Source: CATQHP01 sp965214915 (lineage in GTDB: Bacteria > Acidobacteriota > Terriglobia > Bryobacterales > UBA6623). From it: a stretch of DNA of 64,000 nucleotides. Both the position numbers and the translations under genes were made by a program. Below the pieces are notes generated by a model. The model was given only the letters and a program-made list of their open reading frames with translations. It had not been told where the DNA came from and made no database searches. The stretch's first letter is position 1. Every line of letters begins with the position of its first letter. Location of the stretch: NCBI GenBank assembly GCA_965214915.1, contig CBDCCP010000001.1:1116001-1180000 (forward strand), written 5' to 3'. This document shows, in pieces, positions 54,810 to 63,600 of the stretch.

Positions 54810-54875
54810 TGCGCTGCAACACGATGTTTCAAATGCTCGTCGTCGGCCTGTTGGTCAAGCTGGTTTTCTTCCCTG
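54810..54875 (+). pseudogene. 3' remnant of a small coiled-coil/TM gene (unit 1)
   Basis: MRCNTMFQMLVVGLLVKLVF reads as in units 2 and 3, but everything upstream is lost and the stop is altered by a missing T (CCTGAGAGT versus CCTTGAGAGT). It lies just after the SDR stop. The copies are 355-356 bp apart. Confidence 0.8.
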
Positions 54876-54958
54876 AGAGTCAAAAGCCGCGAGTCGAAAA
54901 GATCCGCAGCGCGCATCTGTGTTAAATTGAAAGCGTCGCTTGTGTACGGAGCATAGGT

Positions 54959-55233
54959 ATGAGCATCATGGTTGCCGAGGTGTACGAAGCGCTCATCAGC
55001 GCGGGCGCTCCTGAGGACAAGGCAGGGCCGCGGCAGCCGCCGGCCCCATCGCCGAGAATCTAGCCACCAAACAGGATCTGGCCGAGGTCAAGGCAGACAT
55101 CGCCGAGTTCAAGGCGAAAGACTTGGCCGAGATCAGAACGGACATTGCCGGGCTCAAGGTAGCGATGCGCTATAACACGATGTTTCAAATGCTCATCGTC
55201 GGCCTGTTGGTCAAGCTGGTTTTCTTTCCTTGA
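54959..55233 (+). pseudogene. Frameshifted copy of small coiled-coil/TM gene (unit 2)
   Basis: The start MSIMVAEVYEALISAGAPED matches unit 3, but a one-base loss near 55022 (GGCAGGGCC for GGCCAAGGCC) shifts the frame to an early TAG. After correction it would read LATKQDLAEVKADIAEFKA and end as unit 3 does. The intact downstream copy implies this one decayed after duplication. Confidence 0.85.
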
Positions 55234-55314
55234 GAGTCACGAGGCGCGAGTCGAAAAGACCCGCGGCCCGCATCTATGCTAAATTGAGGATATCGTTGTG
55301 TACGGAGCATAGGT

Positions 55315-55569
55315 ATGAGCATCATGGTTGCCGAGGTGTACGAAGCGCTCATCAGCGCGGGCGCTCCTGAGGACAAGGCCAAGGCCGCGGCAGCCGCCAT
55401 CCCCATCGGCGAAAATCTAGCCACCAAGCAGGACATCGCCGAGCTCAAGGCGAAAGACTTGGCCGAGATCAGAGCGGACATTGCCGGGCTCAAGGTAGCG
55501 ATGCGCTATAACACGATGTTTCAAATGCTCATCATCGGCCTGTTGGTCAAGTTGGTTTTCTTTCCTTGA
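55315..55569 (+). CDS. Small coiled-coil protein with C-terminal membrane helix (unit 3)
   Basis: This 84-residue intact copy has an N-terminal helix MSIMVAEVYEALISAGAPED, a heptad-like LATKQDIAELKAKDLAEIRA and a C-terminal hydrophobic stretch MLIIGLLVKLVFF. It resembles small DUF1640/phage-type proteins of unknown function. A GGAG site precedes the ATG, and the same upstream sequence is repeated before unit 2. Confidence 0.7.
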   Translation: MSIMVAEVYEALISAGAPEDKAKAAAAAIPIGENLATKQDIAELKAKDLAEIRADIAGLKVAMRYNTMFQMLIIGLLVKLVFFP

Positions 55570-55581
55570 GACCCGCGCGCG

Positions 55582-56175
55582 TTATCCGCTGCCATAGACA
55601 TCCCGGACGATCTCCCGCAGCCGCTCCGGCGTGACCGCCTGCCCGCCGTCCGCCGTCCGCTTTTCGGCTTCGGACGCGAGGTTCTCGGCGGCGCGGCGTT
55701 CAATCTCGGTTTGACGCTTAAGGTTTTCGGAGGCGGTGCGTTCGAGTGTTTGGACGGCCGTGCTCAACTGCTTGAGTTGCCCGATCAGGCGCGGTAGAGA
55801 TTCCTCGCTCAACTCGCCTTCGTGCAGCTTGAGGGAGATGTCGAAAGCCAGCGTGCGCAGAGTCTCATTGACCAACAGCCCGAGCTTCCCCTGCGGCGCG
55901 GCGCCCAGCTTGTCGATCCATGCCTCGGCGATCTGCCGCGACTCGCGCAGCCGCTCCCCGAGGCGGCGCAGGCGCTGGTCGTAGCGGCCGACGGCATAGC
56001 GGCTGATACGGGCGGTTTCGCCGCGGGCGGCGAGATAGCCGTTGATCCTGGCCGCCGCCTCGGCTTGGGTGACGGCCGTACCGCTCAGCCACTCATCGAG
56101 CATCTTGCGCAAGTCGGCGGGAAGTTTTCCGATCGAGCTGCCCCGGCGGATCCGCCGCATGGGGGGAACGGCCAC
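55582..56175 (-). CDS. Mu-like phage protein, gp27/DUF3486 family
   Basis: The protein is 197 residues from GTG 56175, with GGGAGG 8 bp upstream and the previous stop directly adjacent. IRRGSSIGKLPADLRKMLDE and ISRYAVGRYDQRLRRLGERL are DUF3486 features, found in the late region of Mu-like phages. The C-terminal part is a coiled coil. No portal, capsid or terminase genes follow, so this is an orphan. Confidence 0.82.
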   Translation of the reverse strand: MAVPPMRRIRRGSSIGKLPADLRKMLDEWLSGTAVTQAEAAARINGYLAARGETARISRYAVGRYDQRLRRLGERLRESRQIAEAWIDKLGAAPQGKLGLLVNETLRTLAFDISLKLHEGELSEESLPRLIGQLKQLSTAVQTLERTASENLKRQTEIERRAAENLASEAEKRTADGGQAVTPERLREIVRDVYGSG

Positions 56176-56532
56176 TTATTCGCCTCCCGCTCTCCTGACC
56201 GGGCGCGGGCGGGCTACGCCGGAAACGCGGGCCCGTCCGGCGGCGACATCGGCGCCGCGCTCGGTCAGCCGCGCGGTGCGCAGCCCGGGGTCGCCGCCGC
56301 GCGGCGCGACAACATACTCGACTTCAATGAGGCCCTGCTCGTCGAGCCAGGCGAGATGGGCGCGCAGCGCGTCGGCCGCCGGCGCGATGCCGAAGACTTC
56401 GAGCGCGCTGTGGATGACGTGCTCGTTGTGCCGGTACTCGGCGGCCTCGGCCAGCGTCTGCAACACGGCCAGGCGGGCGGCCGCGGCCAGCATCGCGGCG
56501 TAGCCGCCGCGCGGGGAGTCGGGATGCGTCAT
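56176..56532 (-). CDS. Mu-like phage protein, VpaChn25_0724/gp26 type
   Basis: The product is 118 residues from ATG MTHPDSPRGGYAAML (a TTG lies at 56541). RLAVLQTLAEAAEYRHNEHV and AHLAWLDEQGLIEVE form a winged-helix, as in the family usually encoded next to DUF3486. With the adjacent gene it is a two-gene fragment of a Mu-like late operon. Confidence 0.8.
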   Translation of the reverse strand: MTHPDSPRGGYAAMLAAAARLAVLQTLAEAAEYRHNEHVIHSALEVFGIAPAADALRAHLAWLDEQGLIEVEYVVAPRGGDPGLRTARLTERGADVAAGRARVSGVARPRPVRRAGGE

Positions 56533-56540
56533 CGACGGCA

Positions 56541-56569
56541 AAGAGCCGCAGAGCCTTGCGGCTACTCTT
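56541..56569. other. Hairpin in the gap upstream of the phage gene
   Basis: AGCCGC and GCGGCT pair around a short loop, extended by AAGAG and CTCTT with a bulge. It is just upstream of the minus-strand phage gene and downstream of nothing on the plus strand. It may be a leftover terminator or attenuator. The rest of 56570-56710 shows nothing recognisable. Confidence 0.35.
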
Positions 56570-56710
56570 CACTATCCGCCGCAGCGCGCGGGCGCGCCAA
56601 GACTGAAACGCTTCAGTAGGGCCGCTGCCCAGCCGGGGAAGAGCGAAGAGTGGAGAGCAAGACGGTTTGCTCGCGGTTGCGTCCGCCTTGCTTGCGACGC
56701 TTGCCTGCGT

Positions 56711-58138
56711 TCAGGCCAGGAGCTTCTCGATGACCTTGCCGCCCACGTCCGTCAACCGGAAGTCGCGGCCGCGGAACTTGAACGTCAGCTTGGTATGGTC
56801 GATGCCCAGCAGGTGCAGGATCGTCGCCTGAATATCGTGGACGTGGATAGGGTCTTGCACCGGCGAGAAGCCGATCTCGTCGGTTGCGCCGATGCTCTGC
56901 CCGGGTTTCACGCCGGCGCCGGCGAACCACATGGTGAAGGCGTCGATATGGTGGTTGCGGCCCAGCGTGTCGCGCTGCTCGCCCATCGGCGTGCGCCCGA
57001 ATTCTCCGCCCCAGACGACAAGCGTATCGTCGAGCAGGCCGCGCTGCTTCAGGTCGCGGATCAGCGCCGCGCAGCCCCGATCGGCGGAGAGGCAGACTTC
57101 GTCCAGATTTTCGTCGAGGTTTTCGCCCGGGCCGCCGTGGTGATCCCAACTCGAATGATAAAGCTGCACGAAACGCACCCCGCGCTCCACCAGCCGCCGC
57201 GCCAGCAGGCAGTTGTTGGCGAACGATTTTTCGCCCGGCTTGGCGCCGTACAGGTCGAGCGTCGCCTGGCTCTCTGTCGAGAAGTCGATCAACTCGGGGC
57301 CGCTGGTCTGCATGCGGTGCGCCATCTCGTAGGCCGCAATGCGCGTCTCGATTTCCGGGTCGCCGTACTGCTCGAGGTTCATGCGGTTGAGATCGAGAAT
57401 CGCGTCGAGCGTCGCCGCCTGGCGTTTTTCGTCGAACCCCTGCGGATTCGACATGTTCAAAATCGGCGCGCCGCCGCTCAGGAAAGGAATCCCCTGGTGC
57501 GACGTGGGCAGGAATCCGCTGGCCCAATTCATCGCCCCGCCGCGCGGGCCGCGCGGGCCGGACTGCAAGACGACAAAACCCGGCAGGTCTTTCGATTCGC
57601 TGCCGATGCCGTAACTGACCCACGCGCCCATGCTCGGCCGCCCGAAGATCGGCGAGCCGGTGTTCATCATGATCTTGGCCGGCGCGTGATTGAAGTTTTC
57701 CGTATGCGCCGACCTGACAAAGGTGAGCTCGTCGACCACCTGCGCGGTATGCGGCAGGCATTCTGAAACCCATTGGCCCGATTCGCCGTGCCGCTCGAAT
57801 TTACGCCGGGTGCCGAGCAACTTCGGGGGCGACTTGACGAACGAGTCCATGAAGGCGAACCGCTTGCCTTCCAGCAACGAAGGCGGGAGGGCTTTGCCGC
57901 TCAGTTTTTGCAGTTCCGGCTTGCGTTCCCACAACTCGAACTGACTCGGCGCGCCGGCCATGAACAGGTAGATGACGTTTTTGGCCTTGGGCGCGTGATG
58001 GCGGCCCGCTGCCGGCGAGGCGAACAGCTTGTCGCCGACGAACAACGAGGTCAGCGCCGCTTTGCCGACGCCGATTCCGCAATTCTCGAACAGTTGCCGG
58101 CGGGTGGTTTGCCGGAGCAGTTTCTTTTCAAGGTTCAT
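56711..58138 (-). CDS. DUF1501 secreted protein
   Basis: The protein is 475 residues from ATG 58138; a longer open frame into the upstream gene is not real. TTRRQLFENCGIGVGKAAL is Tat-like. It has the sulfatase/phosphatase-like DUF1501 blocks FVRSAHTENFNHAPAKIMMN, VVWGGEFGRTPMGE, HHIDAFTMWFAG and HDIQATILHLLGID. It is always paired with DUF1553-type proteins. The ATG overlaps the upstream stop by 4 bp. The function is unknown. Confidence 0.92.
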   Translation of the reverse strand: MNLEKKLLRQTTRRQLFENCGIGVGKAALTSLFVGDKLFASPAAGRHHAPKAKNVIYLFMAGAPSQFELWERKPELQKLSGKALPPSLLEGKRFAFMDSFVKSPPKLLGTRRKFERHGESGQWVSECLPHTAQVVDELTFVRSAHTENFNHAPAKIMMNTGSPIFGRPSMGAWVSYGIGSESKDLPGFVVLQSGPRGPRGGAMNWASGFLPTSHQGIPFLSGGAPILNMSNPQGFDEKRQAATLDAILDLNRMNLEQYGDPEIETRIAAYEMAHRMQTSGPELIDFSTESQATLDLYGAKPGEKSFANNCLLARRLVERGVRFVQLYHSSWDHHGGPGENLDENLDEVCLSADRGCAALIRDLKQRGLLDDTLVVWGGEFGRTPMGEQRDTLGRNHHIDAFTMWFAGAGVKPGQSIGATDEIGFSPVQDPIHVHDIQATILHLLGIDHTKLTFKFRGRDFRLTDVGGKVIEKLLA

Positions 58139-60657
58139 TGTCGGGTCACAAACTCGTCCAGGTTGAGCATTACGCGCGAGGCGGCCAGCCAGGCCGCCTC
58201 TTGCGGCGAGCCGGCGGCGTCTCCGCCGTCGGTGGCGAACGCGTCTGCCATGCGCGCCAGATACTGCCCCATTCTTTGCCGTTCGTCCTCGTTCGGGGGC
58301 CGCGCCAGGCAGGTCTCGAAGGCAAAGCGAATGCGGTCGCCTTCGACGGCCAGAACTTTCTTCGCCAGATTTTCGGCAAATTCGGTTTGAGCTTCGTCGT
58401 TGAGCAGCGTCAACGCCTGCAGCGGCGTGTTCGAGCGGTTGCGCCGGGTAGTCGACGCCTGCGCGTCCGGCGCGTCGAACAAGGCCAGGCCCGGATACGC
58501 CGCCGAACGCCGGAAAAAGGTGTACATCCCCCGGCGGTAGCGGTTCGCGCCTTCGTCGGCTTTCCACTTGCGGTCCACCTGCGTAAACTGCCCGGCGCCC
58601 GCGGGCTGCGGGGGGAACACGCTCGGCCCGCCGACGGCCGGGGCCAGCAGGCCCGAGACCGCCAGGCCGGCATCGCGGATAATCTCGGCTTCGAGGCGGA
58701 GGCGGTTTTGCCGCGCCAGCAGCCGATTGCCCGGATCGACTTTCGCCGCGTCGGGACGCGCGGCCGACGACCGCCGATAGGCGGCCGAGGTCACGATCAG
58801 CCGATGCATCGCCTTCAGGCTCCAATCGCGGCGCACGAGCTCGGAAGCCAGCCAGTCCAGCAGTTCGGGGTGGCTTGGCGCGGTCCCCTGCGAGCCGAAA
58901 TCGTTCTCGGTCTCGACGATGCCCACGCCGAAATAGCGCTGCCACAGGCGGTTCATCGTCACCCGCGGCGTCATCGGGTTCTCCGCGGAAACGAGCCAGC
59001 GCGCCAGATCGAGCCGGTTGGGGTTGTCCGCCTTCTTCATCGGGGGCAGCACGGCGAGCGTGCCCGGTTCGACCGCCTCTCCCTTGCGCGTGAAGTCCCC
59101 TTGGACGTGGACGTACGACTCGCGCGGCGCGGACAGCTCGCGCATAATCAAGGTCGATTCGAGCTTGGGCAGCGCGCCGCGCAGCGCCCGGATGCCGTCC
59201 TGACGGGCTTTCCAGGCCGGATCTTTTTTCGAGAAAAAGCGCGAGAGCAAGTTGCGGTCGATCGTCGCCCGCTCTTCGATCGGCGTCTTGAGAATCTCCG
59301 GGATGCGCTCTTCGACGGTGTCCCCCGAAAGCTCGAAACGCGATTCCCAATCTTTCTCGATCGTTTTCTGGTATTCCAGCAACTCGGCTTCCAGCGTCTC
59401 GATCTGCTGTTCCAGCGCCTCCCGCCGGGCGAAATCCTCCGGCTTGCCGAACTCCAGCAGAGGCTGCATCTGAAGGGCCGGGCCTTCGCCGTCGGGGATG
59501 TTGCCGCCCAACTCGTCGATGTTGTTGAAAAACGAGAACAACCGGTAGAACTCGCGCTGCGAGATCGGGTCGAACTTGTGGTCGTGGCAGCGCGCGCAAC
59601 CGACCGTCAAGCCCAGGAAAGCCGCCCCGGTCGTACTGACGCGGTCGACCACGGCCTCGACGCGGTACTGCTCGTAGTCGATGCCGCCTTCCTGATTGAT
59701 CATCGTGTTGCGGTGAAAGCCGGTGGCGATCAACTGCTCCTGCGTCGGGTTGGGCAGAAGATCGCCGGCGATTTGCTCGATCGCGAAGCGGTCGAAGGGC
59801 ATGTCTGCGTTCAAGGCGTCGATCACCCAATCGCGGTAGCGCCAGATCGAGCGGTCGCCGTCGATCGAATAGCCGTTCGAATCGGCGTAGCGCGCGACGT
59901 CGAGCCAGTGCCGCCCCCAGCGCTCGCCGTAATGAGACGACGCCAACAGGCGCTCGACCACGCGCTCGTAGGCGTCGGGGCGCCGGTCGTCGAGGAACGC
60001 TCGGATTTCTTCCCGCGTGGGCGGCAGCCCCGTCAAATCGAGCGACAGCCTGCGGATCAGCGTGCGCCGGCCGGCCTCGGGCGAAGCAGCGACGCCTTTC
60101 TCCTCGAGCTTGGCCTGGATGAAATAGTCGATGGCGTTGCGCGTCTTCGAGGCGTCGCGCAGGCTCGGCGGCGCGGGGCGTCGCACCGGCTGGAACGACC
60201 AGTGCGCCGCCGTGGCGCGCTCGCGGCGCGGCGCGCTTGCCCAAACCGCGCCTTGACGTATCCACTCGGTCAGCGCGGCAACGTCGTTCGCTTGCAGCGG
60301 CCCGGCGGGCGGCATTTTGAGCTCGCCCCTGCGCCGGATTGCGCGGACGAGCAGACTTTCGTCCGCTTGGCCCGGAATCACCGCCGAACCGCGGCTGCCG
60401 CCGAGCATCGCGGTTTCGCGCGAGGCCAGCGAGAGGCCGCTCATCTTTGCCTGGTCGTTATGGCACTTCAGGCAGTTCGCGGCCAGCACCGGCCGCACCC
60501 GCTCCTCGAAGAAACGGACCTTGCCGGCGTCGTCGGCGGCGGCGCTCAGGCCGGCGTCGTCGGCGGCGGCGCTCAGGCCGGCGTCGTCGGCGGCGGCGCT
60601 CAGGCCGGCGGCGCCGGCGGCGGCCACGAGAAGCGGGATGAAACGGCGTCGCAGCAA
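58135..60657 (-). CDS. PSCyt1/DUF1549/DUF1553 cytochrome protein
   Basis: About 840 residues from TTG 60657 (GAGG five bases upstream); TTG 60684 adds nine residues. A signal peptide leads into three tandem GLSAAADDA repeats. A haem-binding CxxCH (ANCLKCHND) is near residue 65-66. DUF1549 (ATGFHRNTMINQEGG, TVGCARCHDH) and DUF1553 (NRLWQRYFGVGIVETENDF, RNRSNTPLQALTLLND) follow. It is the usual partner of DUF1501 and probably carries out secreted redox chemistry on polysaccharides, which is inference. Confidence 0.9.
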   Translation of the reverse strand: MLRRRFIPLLVAAAGAAGLSAAADDAGLSAAADDAGLSAAADDAGKVRFFEERVRPVLAANCLKCHNDQAKMSGLSLASRETAMLGGSRGSAVIPGQADESLLVRAIRRRGELKMPPAGPLQANDVAALTEWIRQGAVWASAPRRERATAAHWSFQPVRRPAPPSLRDASKTRNAIDYFIQAKLEEKGVAASPEAGRRTLIRRLSLDLTGLPPTREEIRAFLDDRRPDAYERVVERLLASSHYGERWGRHWLDVARYADSNGYSIDGDRSIWRYRDWVIDALNADMPFDRFAIEQIAGDLLPNPTQEQLIATGFHRNTMINQEGGIDYEQYRVEAVVDRVSTTGAAFLGLTVGCARCHDHKFDPISQREFYRLFSFFNNIDELGGNIPDGEGPALQMQPLLEFGKPEDFARREALEQQIETLEAELLEYQKTIEKDWESRFELSGDTVEERIPEILKTPIEERATIDRNLLSRFFSKKDPAWKARQDGIRALRGALPKLESTLIMRELSAPRESYVHVQGDFTRKGEAVEPGTLAVLPPMKKADNPNRLDLARWLVSAENPMTPRVTMNRLWQRYFGVGIVETENDFGSQGTAPSHPELLDWLASELVRRDWSLKAMHRLIVTSAAYRRSSAARPDAAKVDPGNRLLARQNRLRLEAEIIRDAGLAVSGLLAPAVGGPSVFPPQPAGAGQFTQVDRKWKADEGANRYRRGMYTFFRRSAAYPGLALFDAPDAQASTTRRNRSNTPLQALTLLNDEAQTEFAENLAKKVLAVEGDRIRFAFETCLARPPNEDERQRMGQYLARMADAFATDGGDAAGSPQEAAWLAASRVMLNLDEFVTRQ
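60523..60603. repeat. Three exact 27-bp tandem repeats in the DUF1553 gene
   Basis: Units 60523-60549, 60550-60576 and 60577-60603 are identical. They encode nine residues (GLSAAADDA in the minus frame) three times, directly after the signal peptide. Copy number is likely to vary by slippage. Confidence 0.95.
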
Positions 60658-60696
60658 GGCAACCTCATGATAATGGACAAGCAAGACCGACAGGGA

Positions 60697-63600
60697 TCAC
60701 CAGCCGATGCGCAGGCCGAAACGGAATACGCGCTGATCCAGACCCTCGCGCCCGGTGTTCTGCATGCTGGTGACAACGCCGAAATTTGCGCTGGCGACAT
60801 TTGCGGACGGGTTGCCGAAGTGGGGCGTATTCGAGACGTTGAAAGCCTCGGCGCGGAATTGAATGCTGGCGCGCTCGGTGATCTGGAATCTGCGAAAGAT
60901 GCCCATATCGACGTTGATCAGGCCGGGGCCGCGCAGGACGTTTGAGCCGCAGGTGCCGAAACGGGGCGTTCCGCCGGTCTCGTCGGGGTCGGCGAACGTC
61001 GAGATGTCCCACCAGCCGTCGAGCGAGCCGAGCTTGCGCGGCGCCGCAAGGCAGTCGGCGAACTGACCCGATCCCTGGCTGTTGAGCGAGCCGGTCGGAG
61101 CGGTGGGGGTTATCGGAGTGCCCGTGCGCAGCGAAGCCAGGCCGTTGATCTGCCAGCCGCCGAGAACCGCGGCCGCCGGCCCGTCCTGGGCGAACCGCTT
61201 GCCCTTGCCGAAGGGCAGCTCGTAGGCGTTCGAGATCACCACGTTGTGGCGGATGTCCTGGTTCAACGGTCCGTAGTTCCTGCCGTAGTAGAGCGGATGC
61301 CGCACGCGCGGCTGCGCCGTCGAGCTCTCGGCGGCATAGCCGCGGCCGTGCGCCCAGGTGTAGGCCAGATTGAACTGGTGCCCGCCGGTCGTGCGGCGCA
61401 CCACCTTGACCTGCAGCGAGTCGTATTTCGGCGTCCCCAGCGTGCCCCAGAACAGCGTATTGGCGGTTCGCCCGTAACGCTGCCGCAGCACCCGGCCGCG
61501 GTTGCCGGTTCCCAGGTCGCTCCAGTTGGCCTCCAGCCGCGAGCTTTGCCGCACCGAGCGCGTCGCCACGTAGCCCGCCGAGGCGATCCACGAGCCGACC
61601 TGCTTTTCGAGCGTGAAGTTCCACGACTGCACGTAGCCGCGGTTGTAATTGCCGTCGGCCGTGGCCACGTTGGCGGTCAACGGCATCTCGATCCGCTCTT
61701 CCACCGGCACCGGCGGGATGTCCGGAAAACCCTGGTCGAGCGTGGTGGACCACGAGCGCGAGTTGGGCAGCGGCAGGCGCTGCGAAAACTGAGTCGGCAG
61801 GTTCCCGCGCAGATCGCGGCCAAGGTTGAACGGGTCGTAGGTCAGCCCGTAGCCGGCGCGCACGACGAACGTGTCGGTCGCGCGCCAGGCGAGGCCCACC
61901 CGCGGCGCGAACAGCCTCTTGCTTTGCGGCAGATCGCAGTTGCGGGGCACCGAGCCGATGCCGCAGACGAACATGATGTTGTTGTCGATGTCGAACCGCT
62001 CCAGGCCGCGGTCCGGGCGCACCGGGAAGGGGAAATACTCCCAGCGCGTGCCGTAAGACAGCGTCAGATCGGGGCGCACCTGCCAGCGGTCGCGGATGTA
62101 GAACGAATACTGCCGCGAGCGCGTTTGCAGGTTCTTGCCCGTAAGGAAATTGCGCGCCGAGTCGCGCGACAGGCCGAGCATGAACGAGGCGATCGAATTG
62201 TAGTCGTTCGTGCCCGTGCCGGGGCGGCTGGTCGTAGCCGAACGGAAGCGGAAACCGCCCGCCGGCGCGTCGCCGCCGGGGAAGTTGGCCACTTCCTGGT
62301 TGATGTGGATCAGGAAGGTGTCGGTGCCGAAGCGCACTTCGTGGTTGCCCTTGGTCCAGTTGCCGTTGACCGCGATCTGATACTGGAAGTCGTGGCCGAT
62401 GAAGGGCGAGGTCGCGCGGTAGCCGAGGTTGCCGAATCCGGCGTCGAAGCGCATGCGCGGCATGCCTCCGTAGAAGGTGCCCGCCTCGCCGGGGACGCCG
62501 TCGCCGTTGGTGCCCGGAATGCCCAGCACGTCGAGCCCGATGCGCTGGTCGAGATTGCCGGCGAAGGCGTTGCTGTCGAGCAGCATCGTGCCCACGTAGG
62601 CGTCGAAGATCAGGTTCGGGCGGGCCACGTAGGTCGTCGACACCGTGCCGCTGTAGGTCGGGCCGAAGCCGTTGTCGGTGCGGAAGTTCGTCGGATGCAC
62701 GAAGTCGCCGGAGAGGTTGCCGAAAGCGGCCGGATTGTTCTGGTCGTAATAGAAGAAGCTGAGGCGGGCGAACGCCGTCCATTTTTCGCTCAGGTTGAAG
62801 TTCGCCTTGCTGTCCACCTGATGGCGGTCGAAAGCGTAGGTAATCCCCGCCAGATAGTTGCGGTTCAGGCCGAGCGGTCCGCTGCCGGCCTGGTTGGGCA
62901 GATGCCAATCGTCGGTCATGTCGGCGAGGATGCGGCTGGCCCGCGAGATTCTCGACTCGGGGATGATGTTGTCGGGAAACTGCGTGCGGGCGCCTTCGTC
63001 GCCGACGGCGGCCGACAGCGGGTCGAAGATCGGCCGCGGCGAGGCGGAAAAATCGCCTTGGCGCATGGCCAGGGTGGGCACCTTGACCGGTTTCGTGGCG
63101 TTCGAGTGCTCGGCGGTGCGCTCGTAGCTGAAGAAGTAGAACGCCTTGTTTTTCTTGATCGGCCCGCCAACCGTGGCTCCGGCCTGATTGTAGATGAACT
63201 TCGGCTTGCGCGTCAGATTCCCCTTGAAGTAAGGGAACGCCTGGAAGCGCTGATTGTTGTGGTACCAGAAGGCCGAGCCGTGCAATTGGTTGGTGCCGCT
63301 CTTGATCTGCAGGTTGATCGAAGCCCCGCCGGCCAGACCCTGCTCGGCGTCGAACGAGTTGGTCACCACGTTGACCACCTCGATCGACTCCAGCGCCGGG
63401 TTGATGCCCTGCATGTGGGTCAGATTCGGGTTGTAGCTCGAAGCGCCGTCGATGCGCACGTTGTTGCTCTGCTCGCTGGTGCCGTTGACCGAGAAGCGCA
63501 CCGCGCGCGTCGGGTTGGCCGGCACCGAGTGCGCGTTGCGCGGCGGCGAGAAGCCGGGAATGGTTTGCAGCAGCATTTGATAGTTGCGGCCCAAGGGGAC

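Noticed and set aside
56711..60265. Single 1184-codon minus frame joining DUF1501 with upstream sequence
   Set aside because: Only the last 475 residues are DUF1501; the upstream part is a shadow of the DUF1553 gene, which has its own stop overlapping the DUF1501 start.
58138..60945. 935-codon plus-strand frame across the DUF1553 gene
   Set aside because: Composition is typical of antisense of a GC-rich gene; the minus-strand frame has CxxCH and DUF1549/DUF1553 motifs.
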